This document shows, piece by piece, positions 14,701-22,262 of a DNA stretch of 22,267 nt (position 1 is its first letter; each line of letters opens with the position of its first letter). The DNA is from CAZPMT01 sp964587655 (GTDB lineage: Bacteria; Hydrogenedentota; Hydrogenedentia; Hydrogenedentales; SLHB01). The translations under genes were made by a program, and so were the position numbers. Location of the stretch: the NCBI GenBank assembly GCA_964587655.1, contig CAZPMT010000091.1:1-22267 (forward strand), read 5' to 3'. Under the pieces are notes generated by a model that did not search any database, was not told the DNA's origin, and worked only from the letters and a program-made list of their open reading frames with translations.

Positions 14701-15786
14701 ATGGCCACAGATAATAAGGAGATCCTGCGGTGGTTGGACGCTGCCATTAGCGGCCTGAAGTCCGAGTTCAAAGCGGCTCAGGACGGCCTCGCACAACAGA
14801 TTTCCGCAGCCAACAACACGCTGGAAGACCTCATGGGGATCCTTGCAGGGAAGGCGCCCGGTGGAACGGGAGACCATGAGGAAAGGACGGAGCCGGCTCT
14901 TCGGGAGCTTGCAGGGCGCGAGCGGGCGGAGGGGGCGGCAACTCAGCATGTGACCGAAATCGAGAAGAACGTGCGCGAGTTGAAATCGGAGATCGCCTTG
15001 CTGCGCAGCCAGGAGGCGTGGCTGGTTGCGGCAAATCAGGATCTCAGTGAGCGGCTCGTGATGATCCGGACTGAGGGGAAGGTCGCCGCGAGAAACGCTG
15101 AGGCGGCGGAGACTGAAAAACAGCGCCTGAGTAAGACCGTTGCCGAAAAAGAAGCCCAGGTTGTGGCATTGCAGCGGCAAGTGGAACACTTGCAGGATAA
15201 CGCGCCGGAGGTGGCGAAACAGTTGTCGAAGGACATCACCGCGTTGCGGTATGACAACACGCGGCTCAGGGCGGCGGTGGAAGACGCGGAAGCCAAGATC
15301 GAGGGGCGCGACAAACAACAGCGTATCCTTCTCGAGTCCCTTTTTACGAACGGCAGGACGTGCCGTATCGGCGAGCTCCTCGTTTCAGCGGGCGTGATCC
15401 GGCGCGAACAGCTCGACGAGGCGCTTAAGGACCAAGATGGCGAGCGGAAGAAGCTGCTCGGCGCCATTCTCACGGAAAAGGGTTTCGCGCGCGAAGAGGA
15501 AGTGTCCCAGGCCGTGGCATGCCAATGCCGGGTGCCGTTCGTATGTTTGGCCAACGACGCCGTCTCAAAGGAGGCCGCCCGCCTCGTCGATGTTCACACG
15601 TGCCAGGAACATCAATGCATCCCCGTGCATTGCGACAGCGAGCGCGTCTTCCTGGCCATGGCGAATCCCCGCGACAATGCGGCCTTCACGACCGTCGAAC
15701 AGAAGAGCGGTCGCCGGGTAATACCCTTTGCGGCAACTCCGACGGACGTGTCATCCGCCATCAGAAGCGTCTACGGTTCGCATTAG
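14701..15786 (+). CDS. Coiled-coil protein with C-terminal MshEN c-di-GMP-binding domain
   Basis: 361 aa. Residues about 60-215 are a long charged coiled coil. Residues 220-360 match the N-terminal domain of type II secretion/type IV pilus ATPases (GspE_N/MshEN): RIGELLVSAGVIRREQL, LLGAILTEKGFAREEEV, VPFV, then VFLAMANPRD. Two consecutive 24-residue c-di-GMP motifs are visible, at 222-245 and 252-275, with the Leu, Gly and closing Gln in place. The leading Arg is kept in the first copy only. The ATPase part is absent, so this is a stand-alone sensor or adaptor rather than a secretion ATPase. AGAGAGG precedes the ATG. It could link c-di-GMP to a partner through the coiled coil (inference). Confidence 0.82.
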   Translation: MATDNKEILRWLDAAISGLKSEFKAAQDGLAQQISAANNTLEDLMGILAGKAPGGTGDHEERTEPALRELAGRERAEGAATQHVTEIEKNVRELKSEIALLRSQEAWLVAANQDLSERLVMIRTEGKVAARNAEAAETEKQRLSKTVAEKEAQVVALQRQVEHLQDNAPEVAKQLSKDITALRYDNTRLRAAVEDAEAKIEGRDKQQRILLESLFTNGRTCRIGELLVSAGVIRREQLDEALKDQDGERKKLLGAILTEKGFAREEEVSQAVACQCRVPFVCLANDAVSKEAARLVDVHTCQEHQCIPVHCDSERVFLAMANPRDNAAFTTVEQKSGRRVIPFAATPTDVSSAIRSVYGSH

Positions 15787-15838
15787 GCCGAAGCGTCCCG
15801 TCACGATTCTCACTCCCCCTGCGAGTCATTCCATCTGT

Positions 15839-16750
15839 CTAATCAGCCACCGAGCGCCGGCACAGAATAGCCCCGCCGATCACCATCGCACATGCGAGCC
15901 AGAGTGTGGGTCTCGGCGGCACGCGCAGATATGCGCAGTTGATGAGCGTCGAAAGGAGCGGGGTCAGATAGCACGCGGAGACCACGAGGACCGCCGTTCC
16001 TTTTCGCATGGCCACGTCCCAGCATATGTAAGCGAGGATCGTCGGGAACACGATAATTGCCGCGAGTTCCGCGCAGACGCGCGGTGACCACACCGTCGTT
16101 TCGACCACGGTCAGTCGGATGCAGAGAAAGATGATTCCCGCGGCCAGCAGGAAGAGCGGGACGGGCCATCCGTCAAAGTCCGCACCCCAGCGTCCGCTGA
16201 AATTGCTGTAGAGGGCCCACGACACCGCGCCGCAAAGCGCGAGGATGTACGGGAGACGGCTCCCGCGCATGTTCTCGATAAAGACATCCCATGAGAGCGG
16301 ACCCCATTGCAGGGCCGCGACGACGATTCCTCCGCAGGCGATAGCGATGCCCGGCACGAGACCGAGCCGCGCCTTTTTCTTGAGAATGGGAACGGACAAG
16401 ATCAAAGCGAGGCTTATCCAGAGGTAGTTGACGAGGCCTACCTCGACGACCTTCTGTCCGCCGGATGCCAGCCCTACGGCAATGTGAAAGAAAAGAACGT
16501 TGAGAACGAAGAAGGGCCCGCAGCCCAGCCAGTACCGCCAGGGAATTTGAGCCAGTTTGCGGCGTTCCTTCGGACGGCCCAAGACGTATAGCGAGCCCAG
16601 TCCGCCCGCCCCGAGATAGATGAAGCAGGCGGCCGTCAGCACGCCCAGTTGTTCCGTGAGGCGCCGCGAGAACGCGACGTTTATGCTCCAGAAGAGCACG
16701 GCGAAGAAGCCTGCTGTCGTTGCCATTCTCTTTTCAGAATCGTTGTTCAT
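15839..16750 (-). CDS. YddG-like DMT/EamA-family transporter
   Basis: 303 aa from the ATG at 16750, which overlaps the TGA of the upstream Pcs gene as ATGA, indicating translational coupling. About ten transmembrane helices form two EamA halves. The order FFAVLFWSINVAFSRRLTEQ, QKVVEVGLVNYLWISL, LPYILALCGAVSWALYSNF and YICWDVAMRKGTAVLVVSAC follows E. coli YddG, an exporter of aromatic amino acids, more closely than generic EamA proteins. Actual substrate unknown. The ribosome-binding site (GAGGAA) is provided by a palindromic repeat spanning the end of the preceding gene. The gene ends 52 bp from the convergent MshEN gene; no terminator hairpin is evident between them. Confidence 0.87.
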   Translation of the reverse strand: MNNDSEKRMATTAGFFAVLFWSINVAFSRRLTEQLGVLTAACFIYLGAGGLGSLYVLGRPKERRKLAQIPWRYWLGCGPFFVLNVLFFHIAVGLASGGQKVVEVGLVNYLWISLALILSVPILKKKARLGLVPGIAIACGGIVVAALQWGPLSWDVFIENMRGSRLPYILALCGAVSWALYSNFSGRWGADFDGWPVPLFLLAAGIIFLCIRLTVVETTVWSPRVCAELAAIIVFPTILAYICWDVAMRKGTAVLVVSACYLTPLLSTLINCAYLRVPPRPTLWLACAMVIGGAILCRRSVAD

Positions 16751-17805
16751 CGCTCGCGCAAGGCTTCCTCGCGAGCGGCGGGATCGCCCTTGGCCGTTAG
16801 AAGAGCGCTCATTGCGAAGTAGTAGCCGACGTACGCCAGCGAGAGGTAGAGGAGCGGACGGTGCCCGTTTGGATATCGCAACATCGCCCACGTGAGCAGG
16901 CAACCCCACAAGACGGTCAACGCAAGGTTCAATGGACGAAGAAAGCGGGTCCGGCTCGGGTAGAGGTATTTGATGGGAATGAAGACGCCGGCCGTCAGCA
17001 GAACAATGATCGCCAGGTTCACCCATTCCGGCCAATCGAGCATGAACAGATAGAAGGCTACGACGTTCCAGTACGAGGGAAATCCCTTGAAACAATGGTC
17101 GTTGGTCTTGGCGTCAATCTGGCAGAACTGATAGGCCGAGGCCAGCGAGATCAGCGTCGCCGAGACCAGGTTGAAACCCGTGGGGACGCTGTGAGTTTCG
17201 TACAAGAAACTCGCCGGCACGATGACGTACGTGAAGTAGTCGACGATGTTGTCGAGCAGCGCGCCGTCGAAATGCGGAAGCACCTCCTTGACGCGGCAGG
17301 CCCGCGCGCACATGCCGTCCACGGAGTCGATGCCGATGGTCACGGCCATCCACGTGAAGGCGAGCAGCCATTGATGGCGCGCGATTGCGATGATCGCCAT
17401 CAGCCCGACGACGGCGCCAGTCGCGGTCATCAGATGCACCGCCCAGGCCGCGCTCCTGCGGGCCAACGAGTATTCGGTTTCCGACGCGATTGCGATTCTC
17501 CCTTCGTCCTCGACGCTTTGTGTAAGGACTCGCGATAGGATAGGGCGCGGGGTTACATGTTTCAACCCCGGCGCGGTACGTAAGGGTATCGGTACTTCCC
17601 GGCGTACCGCAAGATAATGCTCGCTGTCGGCGCGCTTCAGCGCACTGCTCTTGCTTGGTAGCGCGACGTTTCCAACGTTGCAGACTTTCCCCGCCGTGCA
17701 GCCGCGATGTTGGAAACATCGCGCCACGTGTACCCGCTCCGGTCGAACACGAGATCCTTGTTCTGTTCGTTCTCCCGCCATGCCGTTCTCCGGGGTGTCG
17801 ATCAC
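16747..17805 (-). CDS. pcs: Phosphatidylcholine synthase (CDP-diacylglycerol-choline type)
   Basis: The open frame starts with GTG at 17805 (352 aa), but family similarity begins only near ORF residue 115. The conserved part, about 240 aa, is the usual Pcs length. It contains the CDP-alcohol phosphotransferase motif with Asp163, Gly164, Ala167, Arg168, Gly181, Asp185 and Asp189. The 12-residue gap between AR and G (CRVKEVLPHFDG) is characteristic of Pcs, as are NDHCFKGFPSYWNVV and YPSRTRFLRPLNLAL. It condenses CDP-diacylglycerol with choline in the inner membrane to make phosphatidylcholine. The first about 110 codons cover a paired-hairpin element and are probably not translated. The real start, perhaps TTG at 17466 or a rare ATC near 17481 behind GGGAG, is unresolved. 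Coupled to the YddG-like gene. Confidence 0.82.
   Translation of the reverse strand: MIDTPENGMAGERTEQGSRVRPERVHVARCFQHRGCTAGKVCNVGNVALPSKSSALKRADSEHYLAVRREVPIPLRTAPGLKHVTPRPILSRVLTQSVEDEGRIAIASETEYSLARRSAAWAVHLMTATGAVVGLMAIIAIARHQWLLAFTWMAVTIGIDSVDGMCARACRVKEVLPHFDGALLDNIVDYFTYVIVPASFLYETHSVPTGFNLVSATLISLASAYQFCQIDAKTNDHCFKGFPSYWNVVAFYLFMLDWPEWVNLAIIVLLTAGVFIPIKYLYPSRTRFLRPLNLALTVLWGCLLTWAMLRYPNGHRPLLYLSLAYVGYYFAMSALLTAKGDPAAREEALRER
16752..16776. repeat. GCTCGCG/CGCGAGC palindromic repeat, copy D
   Basis: GCTCGCG (16752-16758) and CGCGAGC (16770-16776) are perfect arms around AAGGCTTCCT. The element encodes the last residues of Pcs (AAREEALRE) and carries the GAGGAA that serves the coupled YddG-like start. 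Confidence 0.65.
17663..17722. repeat. Two adjacent palindromes (paired-hairpin element)
   Basis: GCGACGTT-TCC-AACGTTGC (17663-17681, one G-T wobble) and GCGATGTT-GGA-AACATCGC (17704-17722, perfect) lie 22 bp apart. Because each arm resembles the other, the whole could also fold as one long hairpin. It sits inside the apparent N-terminus of the Pcs frame. Confidence 0.7.
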
Positions 17806-17846
17806 ATCCCTCTAATATATAGCCCAAGGCGTTCCGCTGTTAGGTT

Positions 17847-17872
17847 GGAGACTGTAGGCTTGAGGCTGAAGG
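17847..17872. repeat. GGCTGTA heptad repeat, single-arm copy R5
   Basis: GACTGTAGGCTTGAGGCTGA is a diverged single-arm member of the family, upstream of the pcs frame. No matching inverted arm is seen. Confidence 0.5.
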
Positions 17873-17927
17873 TAAGTAGTTGGCGGAAGCCGGATTGTAG
17901 ATGGTGATCGGTGGCGAAAGGGGCAAA

Positions 17928-17955
17928 GGACAAGGGACAAAGGACAAAGGACAAA
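17928..17955. repeat. GGACAAA heptad tandem array
   Basis: Four consecutive 7-bp units (GGACAAG then three GGACAAA), followed by decaying purine-rich units to about 17996. The coding strand in this stretch has almost no C or T. Confidence 0.7.
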
Positions 17956-18086
17956 TGGCAAGGGCGAAAAGGACAAAAGGGGAAAAGGCGAAAGGGTCGG
18001 GTTTCGGGTCTCGAGTTAAAGGACGTCTGATAATAGTCTCCGTGGGAAACAAGGGGTATTTAGTTTGCGAATCTGTTTGCCTTACG

Positions 18087-18108
18087 CATAATACATATAT
18101 TTATTATG
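18087..18108. repeat. AT-rich inverted repeat
   Basis: CATAATA (18087-18093) and TATTATG (18102-18108) are perfect arms around an 8-bp AT-rich centre. The stretch is much lower in GC than its surroundings. It could be an operator or promoter; no gene nearby clearly uses it. Confidence 0.35.
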
Positions 18109-18254
18109 GCGGATGGGGCGGCGAGGACTGACTGGCGCATTGTGTTACTGCCTTCGGGATTCGCCCATTGGTCACGAACGGCCGAGTAGACACTTTCAGC
18201 GATGGGAAAAGGCTGCCGCCCCACTGTCTTGTGTTCTTGACAGCATCCCAAGGA

Positions 18255-18944
18255 TTACAGGTCTCGACTCTTCAGATCCTCTGGCAGATACTTGTGTTCC
18301 CTGATCCGCGCTTGCCTCTCCGTCTCAGCCCGTAACCCGGCATCAATTACATAAAGCAGGCCCACGGCTCCGCGGTGGTCCGGGAATCCCTTGAAGTTGG
18401 TTTCCGACTGGGAATAGTGACCCTCAACAGCGTTGAGGACTTTCGCGATAGCATCCAACGCGGCAGATACTTTCTCTCGACTTGCGGATCTCAGAGGTGT
18501 CGCACCTCGCTTCAAGGCCAAGTCTAGATCTCTGTGAGCGATGTGACGGTTCCGCCAATCCCGACAGAACTCCGTCTTATCGTTCGCATCCTCGACGAGC
18601 GCGGTGATTGCGTCCTTCAGGGGTCCACCTGCTATTAAATCCGGAAGCTGGTTTACCGTAAGGTTTGGCTTGCCACAGGATTTCGGAGGATCCGTGAGCC
18701 GGGTCGCATGGATCATAACATCGTGTAACAACGAGTCGTGCACGACTAGAAAGAATTGGCCCGCCGCCTCGTTAAGTAAAGCTATTCGAGATGGTCTTGT
18801 ACCGAATAACTCAACGTATTGGCTCCACGTGAAATGAATCCATGCCACTTCCTTCCATAGCTCATAGAAGACGAGGCCAAGCTCTTCTCCCATGCTGTCG
18901 ACGTGACGCTTCTTCATCTCCTCGGCGGTTTCGTTTCGTGCCAT
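18255..18944 (-). CDS. HEPN/AbiU2-like protein, putative RNase toxin
   Basis: 229 aa from the ATG at 18944, placed 14 nt after the stop of the restriction-modification gene; an alternative ATG at 18998 overlaps it. The helical pattern (YELWKEVAWIHFTWSQYVELFG, RIALLNEAAGQFFLVVHDSLL, ATRLTDPPKS) and CRDWRNRHIAHRDL match HEPN proteins of the AbiU2 type. RNRHIAH at 131-137 is a good R-X4-6-H catalytic motif of HEPN ribonucleases. HEPN proteins in this setting usually cleave RNA as an abortive-infection or toxin activity. I see no separate antitoxin. Operon-like linkage to an MmeI-type enzyme supports a defence role. The AbiU2 assignment is from remembered pattern and moderately sure. Confidence 0.7.
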   Translation of the reverse strand: MARNETAEEMKKRHVDSMGEELGLVFYELWKEVAWIHFTWSQYVELFGTRPSRIALLNEAAGQFFLVVHDSLLHDVMIHATRLTDPPKSCGKPNLTVNQLPDLIAGGPLKDAITALVEDANDKTEFCRDWRNRHIAHRDLDLALKRGATPLRSASREKVSAALDAIAKVLNAVEGHYSQSETNFKGFPDHRGAVGLLYVIDAGLRAETERQARIREHKYLPEDLKSRDL

Positions 18945-18958
18945 TGTCTTTCGTGTCC

Positions 18959-21898
18959 CTAACGTTTCCCGCGGCTGGTGTCCGACCGCTGAATGCAATC
19001 AAGAGCGGGCGGCTGGATGCAATCTGAGGTGATGAGACCGGTGCGATTTGGGTAGCTGCCGGGGATACCGGGAGAGGTGACGGGTTCGTTGGCTTCGATA
19101 CGCGCGGCGACGGTGTGGTTGAGAGCGAGGAGTTGGGCGAGCAGGTCTTTCTTTGGGTTGAAACCGTAAGCATCAAGGACGGCGGCGTCGAGGGCAGCGT
19201 GCGCATCCTTCAATGGGTTGGCGCCGGGAAGTTCGAGGGTGCGGTAGAGAGCGCGGAGTCCGCCCTTGATATTGGGCAGGGTTTCGGCGCGAATCCTGCG
19301 GATTTCGCAACCTGCCGTGGCGACGGCGTCAATCTGTTTTGCACTTGGCGTCTGCGGCCACGGGAAGGTGTCGAAGACGGATTCCGGCGTGTAGCGGAAA
19401 CGTTCAGTGAGCTTGGAACACTTGGTAATGAACCAGAGCCAGTGGGCGTGTGACTGAAGGATGCCGAAGCTATAGTCGTCGCAGAGGGCGAAGCAGGAAA
19501 GCGCGTCGCCAGGCCGTATCTGCGGAGTAAGAAACACGAAGACAGGCCTTTTCGTGACGCGAGAGCAAACGATGAAGCGCGGCAAATGACTGATCTTGCC
19601 GATCAGTTCGGGCCGCGGACGGAAATGCTGCCACCAGGTTCTTAGCCATCCCTGATCCTGTCCGGAATCCTTGCCGGTCTTCTCTTTCTCGATACGCGCC
19701 TTTTCCCGAATGTACGGCAACGTCATCTTCTCCAAGTGCTTGAATGGCTCGGTATACGCGCGTGCCTGAAGAATGTCCATTGTCTGGAAATCTATGACCC
19801 AGCGAGACAACGACGATTCTGCAAGCATTTCGCGGCCAACCCAAAATGGCTTGACAACTTCGCTGTTCTTCGCGTCAGCGGTCAACATGGCTTGGGCCTG
19901 ACGACTGTCAAGCATGAAGCCTTCATGGCGCGGATATTGGCCGGTATAACAGGATCCCTGATTGCAGAGGAGCACGTGTGCATCGGCAACGTCTTCAGAG
20001 TCCGACAGTGCTGAGTTGATTTGAGGGCATTCGCGAACGTCGAGCTCATATTCCTTTGCGGCGGAGCCCTGGCCACGCTTGCGGCTTGCCTTTCCCCGCT
20101 GGGGTTCGGCTTTGAACCAGAGCTTGCGTTCTTCGGGCAGCAACTTGGGTTCTTGGGTCTTGACCCAATTGGCAATTGAAACATGCACGTTGGCTTCACC
20201 GGACCAAGGTTGGTTATCTACGGCCTCGATAATGGTGCCGGTCTTGACGATGTGCTCAAGGCCGCCGACGCGGGACTGGTTATTGCGGATGTTCTGCGTG
20301 CCGACGAGGCCGGCGCGACCTGCGACGGGGTCCTCGGTGGTACAAGATGGGAGATGCTCGTGGGCCTTGCGAAGCCAGTAGACGCAGTAATCGGCCATGC
20401 CGGGGACTTCGGGATAGGCGCGACGGATTTTGTTGACGTAGTCGGGACCATGTTCGGGCTTGAGGCGTTTTGCCCCGAGGAACGGGGGATTGCCGATGAT
20501 GACGTCTGCCTTGGGCCACGTTGTGGGAAGTCCTTCGGGCGTGAGCAACGCATCGGCGGCGACGAAATTCGCGTCGAGGTTGTCGAGGGGTAGCGCTTCC
20601 TCGTTGATGTGGAATTCGTCGATGGCGAGTTTGCGGGCGATCATCATGGTGACCTTGGCAATCTCAACGGCAAAGGGGTTGATGTCGATGCCGTAGAAAT
20701 TCTGCGCGCTGAGGAAGCTGAGCCGTGTTTGGCCGTGAGTGGCCTGGCTCTTGTATTCCTCCATGCGCTCGTAAATGCGCGCTTCCAGGCATTTCAGTTC
20801 GCGGTAGGCGATATAGAGGAAGTTGCCCGAGCCGCAGGCGGGATCAAGGACCCGGAAGTGATGGAGACGATCGAGCAGTTCCCCGAGCCGGGTAAGTGTC
20901 TTTGCGCCTTCGATCCGTTCGCGCCATGGCTCGACAATAGTGGGTCCTACAATCTTCATGATGTCGACGGGATGGGTGAAGTGGGCGCCGAAGGCGTGGC
21001 GTTCGGTCGCGTCCATTGAGTGTTGGAACAGGGTCCCGAAGATTTCGGGCTGCACCTTGGACCAATCCTCTTTGGCTGCGCGGCGGAGAAGGATGAGCTC
21101 CTTTGTGTCCAGTTCAACTCTTGCGGGCGTGGCGAAGAGGCCGCCGTTAAAGTAAGGGATGCCCTTGTAGCGGCCGCCGGATTCAGGCGGGTTGGTATTC
21201 ATCGCCCGGAACAGACCGCCGATCAGGTCATAGCCGTCGGAAGGCTCGACGCATTGGTCAAGGAGTTGCGTGACGGTGTACTTAGGCAGCAGGCCGATGT
21301 CCTCGGCAAAAAGGGAGACCAGCATCTGGAGAGTGAAACGCTGCGCGACCTCGCGGCTTTCCTTGCGCGATATGATGTGATTGAAGCACGCGGCGAGTGC
21401 GTCCGCAGCCTGCCGAGTGACGGAGACGCGGTCATTGCCGAAGATTGGTTTGGGATTGCCCGGAGCGAGGAATTTGAGCGCGCCGTAGCGTTGGGGCAGT
21501 TCGCTTAGCGTGATCGTGTCCACAGGCGAATCCATCTGCGTCTCGAAGTCATAGACGCGGAACTCATCGAAGTTGCAGAGGACGACGTAGCGTGGGCGGT
21601 TGGGGACGAGTCGCGTCCAGTAGTCGAAAGCCTGGCGGTAGTGTTTCTGGAGGTCGGTGCCGCGCTTCTTCATCTCGATGAGCACGACAGGTTTCCAGAC
21701 GTAGTCGGCAAAGGCGGTGCCAGCGCCATCAGCGACAGCTTTTCTGATTCGGTATTCGGGCTTGCCACTGACGTCAAGACAACCAGGCTGTCCAAACCCC
21801 TGGAACAGACGGTCAAGGAATATCTGCGCTTCGCCTTTCTCGTCGCCCGTGATGTTCTTCTGTGCCCACGTCACGAACTCTGCAAGTTCTTCTTTCAT
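18959..21898 (-). CDS. MmeI-like type IIG/IIL restriction-modification enzyme
   Basis: 979 aa from the ATG at 21898 (AAAGGAAC 7 nt upstream), near the usual MmeI length. In order: an N-terminal PD-(D/E)XK nuclease with Asp65, Glu75 and Lys77 (ADYVWKPVVLIEMKKR), the D-X9-E-X-K spacing of MmeI; a helical spacer (about 150-300); an N6-adenine methyltransferase with GAHFTHP (304-310), motif I DPACGSGNF (352-360) and motif IV NPPF (470-473); a target-recognition region (about 590-800); and a C-terminal helical domain. One polypeptide should both methylate adenine and cut at a distance. All catalytic residues seen are intact. The last about 30 residues (CIQPPALDCIQ) are repetitive and may extend beyond the family. 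Recognition sequence not predictable by eye. Confidence 0.9.
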   Translation of the reverse strand: MKEELAEFVTWAQKNITGDEKGEAQIFLDRLFQGFGQPGCLDVSGKPEYRIRKAVADGAGTAFADYVWKPVVLIEMKKRGTDLQKHYRQAFDYWTRLVPNRPRYVVLCNFDEFRVYDFETQMDSPVDTITLSELPQRYGALKFLAPGNPKPIFGNDRVSVTRQAADALAACFNHIISRKESREVAQRFTLQMLVSLFAEDIGLLPKYTVTQLLDQCVEPSDGYDLIGGLFRAMNTNPPESGGRYKGIPYFNGGLFATPARVELDTKELILLRRAAKEDWSKVQPEIFGTLFQHSMDATERHAFGAHFTHPVDIMKIVGPTIVEPWRERIEGAKTLTRLGELLDRLHHFRVLDPACGSGNFLYIAYRELKCLEARIYERMEEYKSQATHGQTRLSFLSAQNFYGIDINPFAVEIAKVTMMIARKLAIDEFHINEEALPLDNLDANFVAADALLTPEGLPTTWPKADVIIGNPPFLGAKRLKPEHGPDYVNKIRRAYPEVPGMADYCVYWLRKAHEHLPSCTTEDPVAGRAGLVGTQNIRNNQSRVGGLEHIVKTGTIIEAVDNQPWSGEANVHVSIANWVKTQEPKLLPEERKLWFKAEPQRGKASRKRGQGSAAKEYELDVRECPQINSALSDSEDVADAHVLLCNQGSCYTGQYPRHEGFMLDSRQAQAMLTADAKNSEVVKPFWVGREMLAESSLSRWVIDFQTMDILQARAYTEPFKHLEKMTLPYIREKARIEKEKTGKDSGQDQGWLRTWWQHFRPRPELIGKISHLPRFIVCSRVTKRPVFVFLTPQIRPGDALSCFALCDDYSFGILQSHAHWLWFITKCSKLTERFRYTPESVFDTFPWPQTPSAKQIDAVATAGCEIRRIRAETLPNIKGGLRALYRTLELPGANPLKDAHAALDAAVLDAYGFNPKKDLLAQLLALNHTVAARIEANEPVTSPGIPGSYPNRTGLITSDCIQPPALDCIQRSDTSRGKR

Positions 21899-22112
21899 GT
21901 GCGTTCCTTTGGCAGATACTGGAGGCGCGCTTACTCCCCGGTGTATCCCTTCGTCCGCGGGAGGACGGGGAACTACGCTATTGTTCCACAGCAATGTGCA
22001 GGATGCAATGAAGCGAAGACAGCCGTTTCTCTCGTGCTGAAGTTGGACTTGGGAACGCATTTGTCCCCAGGAGTAAACGGGGGTGAACGGGGAGCTGCGC
22101 CGGGATGGCGTC

Positions 22113-22132
22113 ATTCCCGCGAACGCGGGAAT
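22113..22132. repeat. ATTCCCGC hairpin, copy 1
   Basis: ATTCCCGC-GAAC-GCGGGAAT, flanked by GCGTC on the left and CCAGG on the right. It is inverted relative to copies 2 and 3. The 214 bp between it and the MmeI-like start show no clear gene. Confidence 0.8.
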
Positions 22133-22169
22133 CCAGGCATCGGAATGAAGTCTTGTACAGTGTTTCTGG

Positions 22170-22189
22170 ATTCCCGCTTTCGCGGGAAT
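22170..22189. repeat. ATTCCCGC hairpin, copy 2
   Basis: ATTCCCGC-TTTC-GCGGGAAT flanked by CTGG and GACG. Together with copy 1 it makes a larger inverted repeat of about 80 bp. Confidence 0.8.
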
Positions 22190-22242
22190 GACGGGAGGGG
22201 GTGGCGGAGGCGGAAGTCGTTGTGCGCGCGTTATTGGCCTGG

Positions 22243-22262
22243 ATTCCCGCTTTCGCGGGAAT
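22243..22262. repeat. ATTCCCGC hairpin, copy 3
   Basis: Identical core to copy 2 in the same orientation, flanked by CTGG and GACGC at the window end. The array may continue beyond the window. Confidence 0.8.

Larger units (their letters stand above)
17806..18254. other. Intergenic region rich in short repeats
   Basis: The 449-bp gap holds, in order, an AT-rich TATATATTA stretch on the minus strand (a possible -10 for pcs), one GGCTGTA-family copy, a GGACAAA array, and an AT-rich inverted repeat at 18087-18108. The open frames crossing it are low complexity and look spurious. Confidence 0.5.

Noticed and set aside
17840..18131. Small open frames across the purine-rich gap
   Set aside because: Their composition (Lys/Gly/Arg on one strand, Pro/Leu/Phe/Ser on the other) comes from the GGACAAA and GGCTGTA repeats, with no ribosome-binding site.
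18060..18251. 63-aa minus-strand frame downstream of the HEPN gene
   Set aside because: TTG start, no ribosome-binding site and no family resemblance.
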